A stretch of 41,665 nucleotides of DNA from Fonticella tunisiensis (GTDB taxonomy: Bacteria > Bacillota > Clostridia > Clostridiales > Caloramatoraceae): assembly GCF_004364155.1 (NCBI RefSeq), contig NZ_SOAZ01000027.1, forward strand, positions 1 through 41,665, read 5' to 3'. A program made the translations under genes and the position numbers. The notes beneath the pieces are model-generated. The model worked only from the letters and a program-made list of their open reading frames with translations. It did no database searches and had not been told where the DNA came from. How positions within the stretch are numbered: position 1 is the first letter of the stretch; every line of letters starts with the position of its first letter. Below, piece after piece: positions 39,541 to 41,665 of the stretch.

Positions 39541-40713
39541 TTAAATTGTAGTTTGACTCTCTATAAATCTTTGTATGCGCCTTAGCGCTTCCAGAATGTT
39601 GTCCATGGAAGATGCATAGCAAGCCCTTATAAACCCTTCACCGCAGGCACCAAAGGCAGTTCCAGGAACGACTAATACCTTCTCTGTCATGAGCAGTTTC
39701 TCGCAAAACTCGTCCGAAGTCAAACCTGTAGATTTTATAGATGGAAAAACATAAAATGCACCTAAGGGCTCGAAACAATCAAGTCCCATCTTTCTAAACC
39801 CATTCACCAGTACACGCCTTCTCCTGTTGTATTCCTTCACCATTTCATTCACATCGTCTTCGCAATTTCTTAGAGCTTCAATTGCAGCATACTGTGCTGT
39901 TGTAGGAGAACACATGATAGCATACTGATGAATCTTTTTCATTGCATCGATCAATGCCGGATGTCCACATACATATCCCAATCTCCAGCCTGTCATTGCG
40001 TAAGCTTTTGAAAAACCGCTGACAACGATAGTCTTGTCCCTCATCTCGGGAAAGCTGGCAATAGATACATGGCTTGTTTCGTATGTGAGTTCAGCATATA
40101 TTTCATCGGATAAAACGATCAGATCTTTATCCTTAAGCACTTCTACAATCGCTGCCAGTTCTTCTCTTGTCATAATAGCCCCCGTCGGATTGTTAGGAAA
40201 GGGCATGATGACAACTTTAGTCCTTGGGGTAATGGCCTCTTCAAGCTGCTGAGGTGTAAGCTTAAACTGATCCTCAGCCCTAAGATTAATAACTACTGGA
40301 GTTGCCCCTGTAAAGATAGTGCATCCTTTATAAGCAACAAAACTTGGTTCTGGAATAATGACTTCATCCCCAGGACCTGCCAGTGCTCTAAGGGCGATGT
40401 CAATCCCTTCGCTTCCGCCAACGGTAACAATAATTTGATCCCTTGGATCATACTCTAGATTAAACTTCCTATTTAAGTACTTTGCAATTTCCTCACGCAG
40501 TTCAAGAAAACCTGCATTGGAAGAATAGTGGGTATGCCCTTTTTCCAGAGAATAAATGCCAGCTTCTCTTACATTCCACGGCGTAACAAAGTCAGGTTCT
40601 CCAACTCCTAAGGATATAGCTCCCTTCATTTCATTCATTAAATCAAAATATTTTCTTATTCCTGAAGGAGGGATATTCTTTACATGTGTTAAGATCATAT
40701 CCTCAATCTTCAT
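39541..40713 (-). CDS. alaT: class I aminotransferase, probable alanine transaminase AlaT
   Basis: A PLP-dependent enzyme of 390 residues, fold type I, aspartate-aminotransferase family. Landmarks: ISLGVGEPDFVTPWNVREA, YSSNAGFLELREEIAKY, VTVGGSEGIDIALRAL, MPFPNNPTGAIMTREEL, LSDEIYAELTYE (Asp for the pyridine N) and SGFSKAYAMTGWRLGYVCG with the PLP Lys, then FIRACYASS with the carboxylate Arg. It overlaps the Lrp-type gene in ATGA, the yugG-yugH (alaR-alaT) arrangement of Bacillus, where the enzyme makes alanine from pyruvate. A T-box whose specifier is best read as GCA (Ala) controls both genes. PatA-type or other amino-acid substrates remain possible. Confidence 0.88.
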   Translation of the reverse strand: MKIEDMILTHVKNIPPSGIRKYFDLMNEMKGAISLGVGEPDFVTPWNVREAGIYSLEKGHTHYSSNAGFLELREEIAKYLNRKFNLEYDPRDQIIVTVGGSEGIDIALRALAGPGDEVIIPEPSFVAYKGCTIFTGATPVVINLRAEDQFKLTPQQLEEAITPRTKVVIMPFPNNPTGAIMTREELAAIVEVLKDKDLIVLSDEIYAELTYETSHVSIASFPEMRDKTIVVSGFSKAYAMTGWRLGYVCGHPALIDAMKKIHQYAIMCSPTTAQYAAIEALRNCEDDVNEMVKEYNRRRRVLVNGFRKMGLDCFEPLGAFYVFPSIKSTGLTSDEFCEKLLMTEKVLVVPGTAFGACGEGFIRACYASSMDNILEALRRIQRFIESQTTI

Positions 40714-41189
40714 ATAATGATTACCTCCCTGTCATCTACCGGCTTATCTTCAAAAATAGTTCCCTTATCCTTATACTTTTTAAGTACAAAGTGTGTTGAT
40801 GTGCTCAGAACAAATTCCTGAACGGCTAGTTTTTCCGATACAAACAAGGCTACTTCTTTCATAGTTTTTCCTTCTACGATCACCGTCAGGTCAAATCCTC
40901 CGGACATCAGGTAACATGCCTTTACCTCCGGAAATCTATAGATTCTCTCCGCAACCTTATCAAACCCCTCTCCCCTTTGTGGAGTCACTTTTACTTCAAT
41001 TAATGCTATTACGCTTTCTTTGCTCGTCTTCTCCCAGTTGATTAGCGTAGTATACCCTACAATAACATTCTGTTCTTCATATTTTCTAATAGCTCCTCTC
41101 ACTTCCTCAACAGACTTTCCTGTCATAATGGCTATTTCTTCTTCAGTATATTTGCTGTTTTTCTCTAAAATCTCAAGGATTTCTTCCAT
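40710..41189 (-). CDS. alaR: Lrp/AsnC-family regulator, AlaR-like
   Basis: 159 residues. The N-terminal winged helix (MEEILEILEKNSKYTEEEI, then IAIMTGKSVEEVRGAIRKYE) is followed by the RAM effector domain (VIALIEVKVTPQ, KACYLMSGGFDLTVIVEGKT, VLSTSTHFVLKKYKDKG). Such proteins sense an amino acid and control neighbouring genes. The overlap with alaT and the match to Bacillus YugG suggest alanine-responsive control of alaT. AGGAGG precedes the ATG. It is the first gene of the T-box unit, so dual control (uncharged tRNA plus amino-acid binding) is expected. Confidence 0.9.
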   Translation of the reverse strand: MEEILEILEKNSKYTEEEIAIMTGKSVEEVRGAIRKYEEQNVIVGYTTLINWEKTSKESVIALIEVKVTPQRGEGFDKVAERIYRFPEVKACYLMSGGFDLTVIVEGKTMKEVALFVSEKLAVQEFVLSTSTHFVLKKYKDKGTIFEDKPVDDREVIII

Positions 41190-41218
41190 AAATCTCTAAC
41201 CTCCTGATTTTTATATAA

Positions 41219-41485
41219 TAAAAAACTCCTTCATCCATGAAAGGGACGAAGGAGTTTTTCGCGGTACCACCCTAATTAGTGCCTTAGGCACTCACTCTAC
41301 TGGAATTAAACATTCCATTCCTCTGTAACGTGAGGACACGTCCGTCTCTAATGTGGGGATTAAAAACAATAATCCCCAGTTCTCGATAGGAAATTCAGGG
41401 GCTGCATTCCACAAAGTTCCACTACCGTGCTTGCACCATCCACCGGCTCGCTAAAAGTTTTCCTTTGTGTACTCCTCCCCGTCAT
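41219..41485 (-). promoter_or_regulatory. T-box riboswitch, best read as Ala (GCA specifier)
   Basis: On the minus strand stem I has AGTA opposite loop GGAATGCAG, framed by ACAAAG/CTTTGT above and GGGG/CCCC below. Aligned with the metG and Phe elements the specifier is GCA (Ala). TGC (Cys) would need a shift of one base. The T-box is TTAGGGTGGTACCGCG; TGGT requires discriminator A, as in tRNA-Ala, while tRNA-Cys usually has U. The terminator stem AAAAACTCCTTC/GAAGGAGTTTTT ends the element. Confidence 0.88.
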
Positions 41486-41518
41486 AATTTTTAATCAATT
41501 TATTAGTATTTATCATTC

Positions 41519-41547
41519 ATTATAATAAAAACAATACGACTACTCAA
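41519..41547 (-). promoter_or_regulatory. sigma-A promoter of the alaR-alaT unit
   Basis: TTGAGT, 17 nt, TATAAT on the minus strand, about 35 nt before stem I. Upstream (41548-41665) I see no further feature. Confidence 0.8.
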
Positions 41548-41665
41548 TAATTTTTTAAATTTCTTCAAAGTTTGTTCATTGTAAAATTAAATGCAACAGA
41601 TAGAATAAAAAAATAGCAACCATAGTGAAAATCATGTATGATATAGGTGTCTAATCCAAACATAC

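Noticed and set aside
41395-41410. TGC (Cys) as specifier of the alaR T-box
   Set aside because: Alignment with the other two T-boxes gives GCA, and tRNA-Cys discriminator U would need TGGA, not TGGT.

Overview
This 41.7 kb AT-rich window comes from the chromosome of an endospore-forming Firmicute, most likely a clostridium (Clostridiaceae-like, perhaps thermophilic). The evidence is clostridial ferredoxins, T-box riboswitches, spmA/spmB, a SpoIIP-like gene, a Gin-type anti-sigma-G factor, and abrB with Spo0A boxes. The species cannot be named from sequence alone. No rRNA, tRNA, transposase, CRISPR array or prophage gene was found.

Layout. 1-9.2 kb is a mixed region: an ABC transporter lipoprotein, an unknown lipoprotein, uppP, an orphan sensor kinase, an Mrp-type Fe-S carrier with a ferredoxin, a degenerate SpoIIP-like protein, a lipoprotein and a GNAT acetyltransferase. 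9.6-13.3 kb holds lgt with two membrane/anchored proteins and a long repeat-bearing protein. 13.3-37.4 kb follows the Bacillus subtilis order csfB-yaaO-tmk-yaaQ-holB-yaaT-yabB-rsmI-abrB-metS-tatD-yabE-rnmV-ksgA, read on the minus strand with abrB inverted as in Bacillus. yaaR, yabA, yazA, xpaC and yaaN are absent. Insertions into this backbone are a ferredoxin, a nurA-herA-nucleotidyltransferase cluster, a T-box-controlled substrate-binding lipoprotein, spmA-spmB, and an RDD/FG-GAP protein. 37.5-41.7 kb carries an iron-type alcohol dehydrogenase and an alaR-alaT pair under a T-box.

Regulation. Three T-boxes are visible, all on the minus strand. The one before metG reads AUG (Met). The one before the ABC lipoprotein is best read as UUC (Phe). 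The one before the Lrp/aminotransferase pair is best read as GCA (Ala). abrB has a clear promoter followed by two Spo0A boxes exactly 10 bp apart.

The least explained element is a family of interspersed, MITE-like structured repeats: three long copies, two 5'-end fragments and one internal relic, plus a related free hairpin. The ends are conserved. The interiors are nested hairpins whose arms differ between copies but stay self-complementary. One copy separates the metG T-box from metG. Another supplies the last dozen codons and the stop of lgt.
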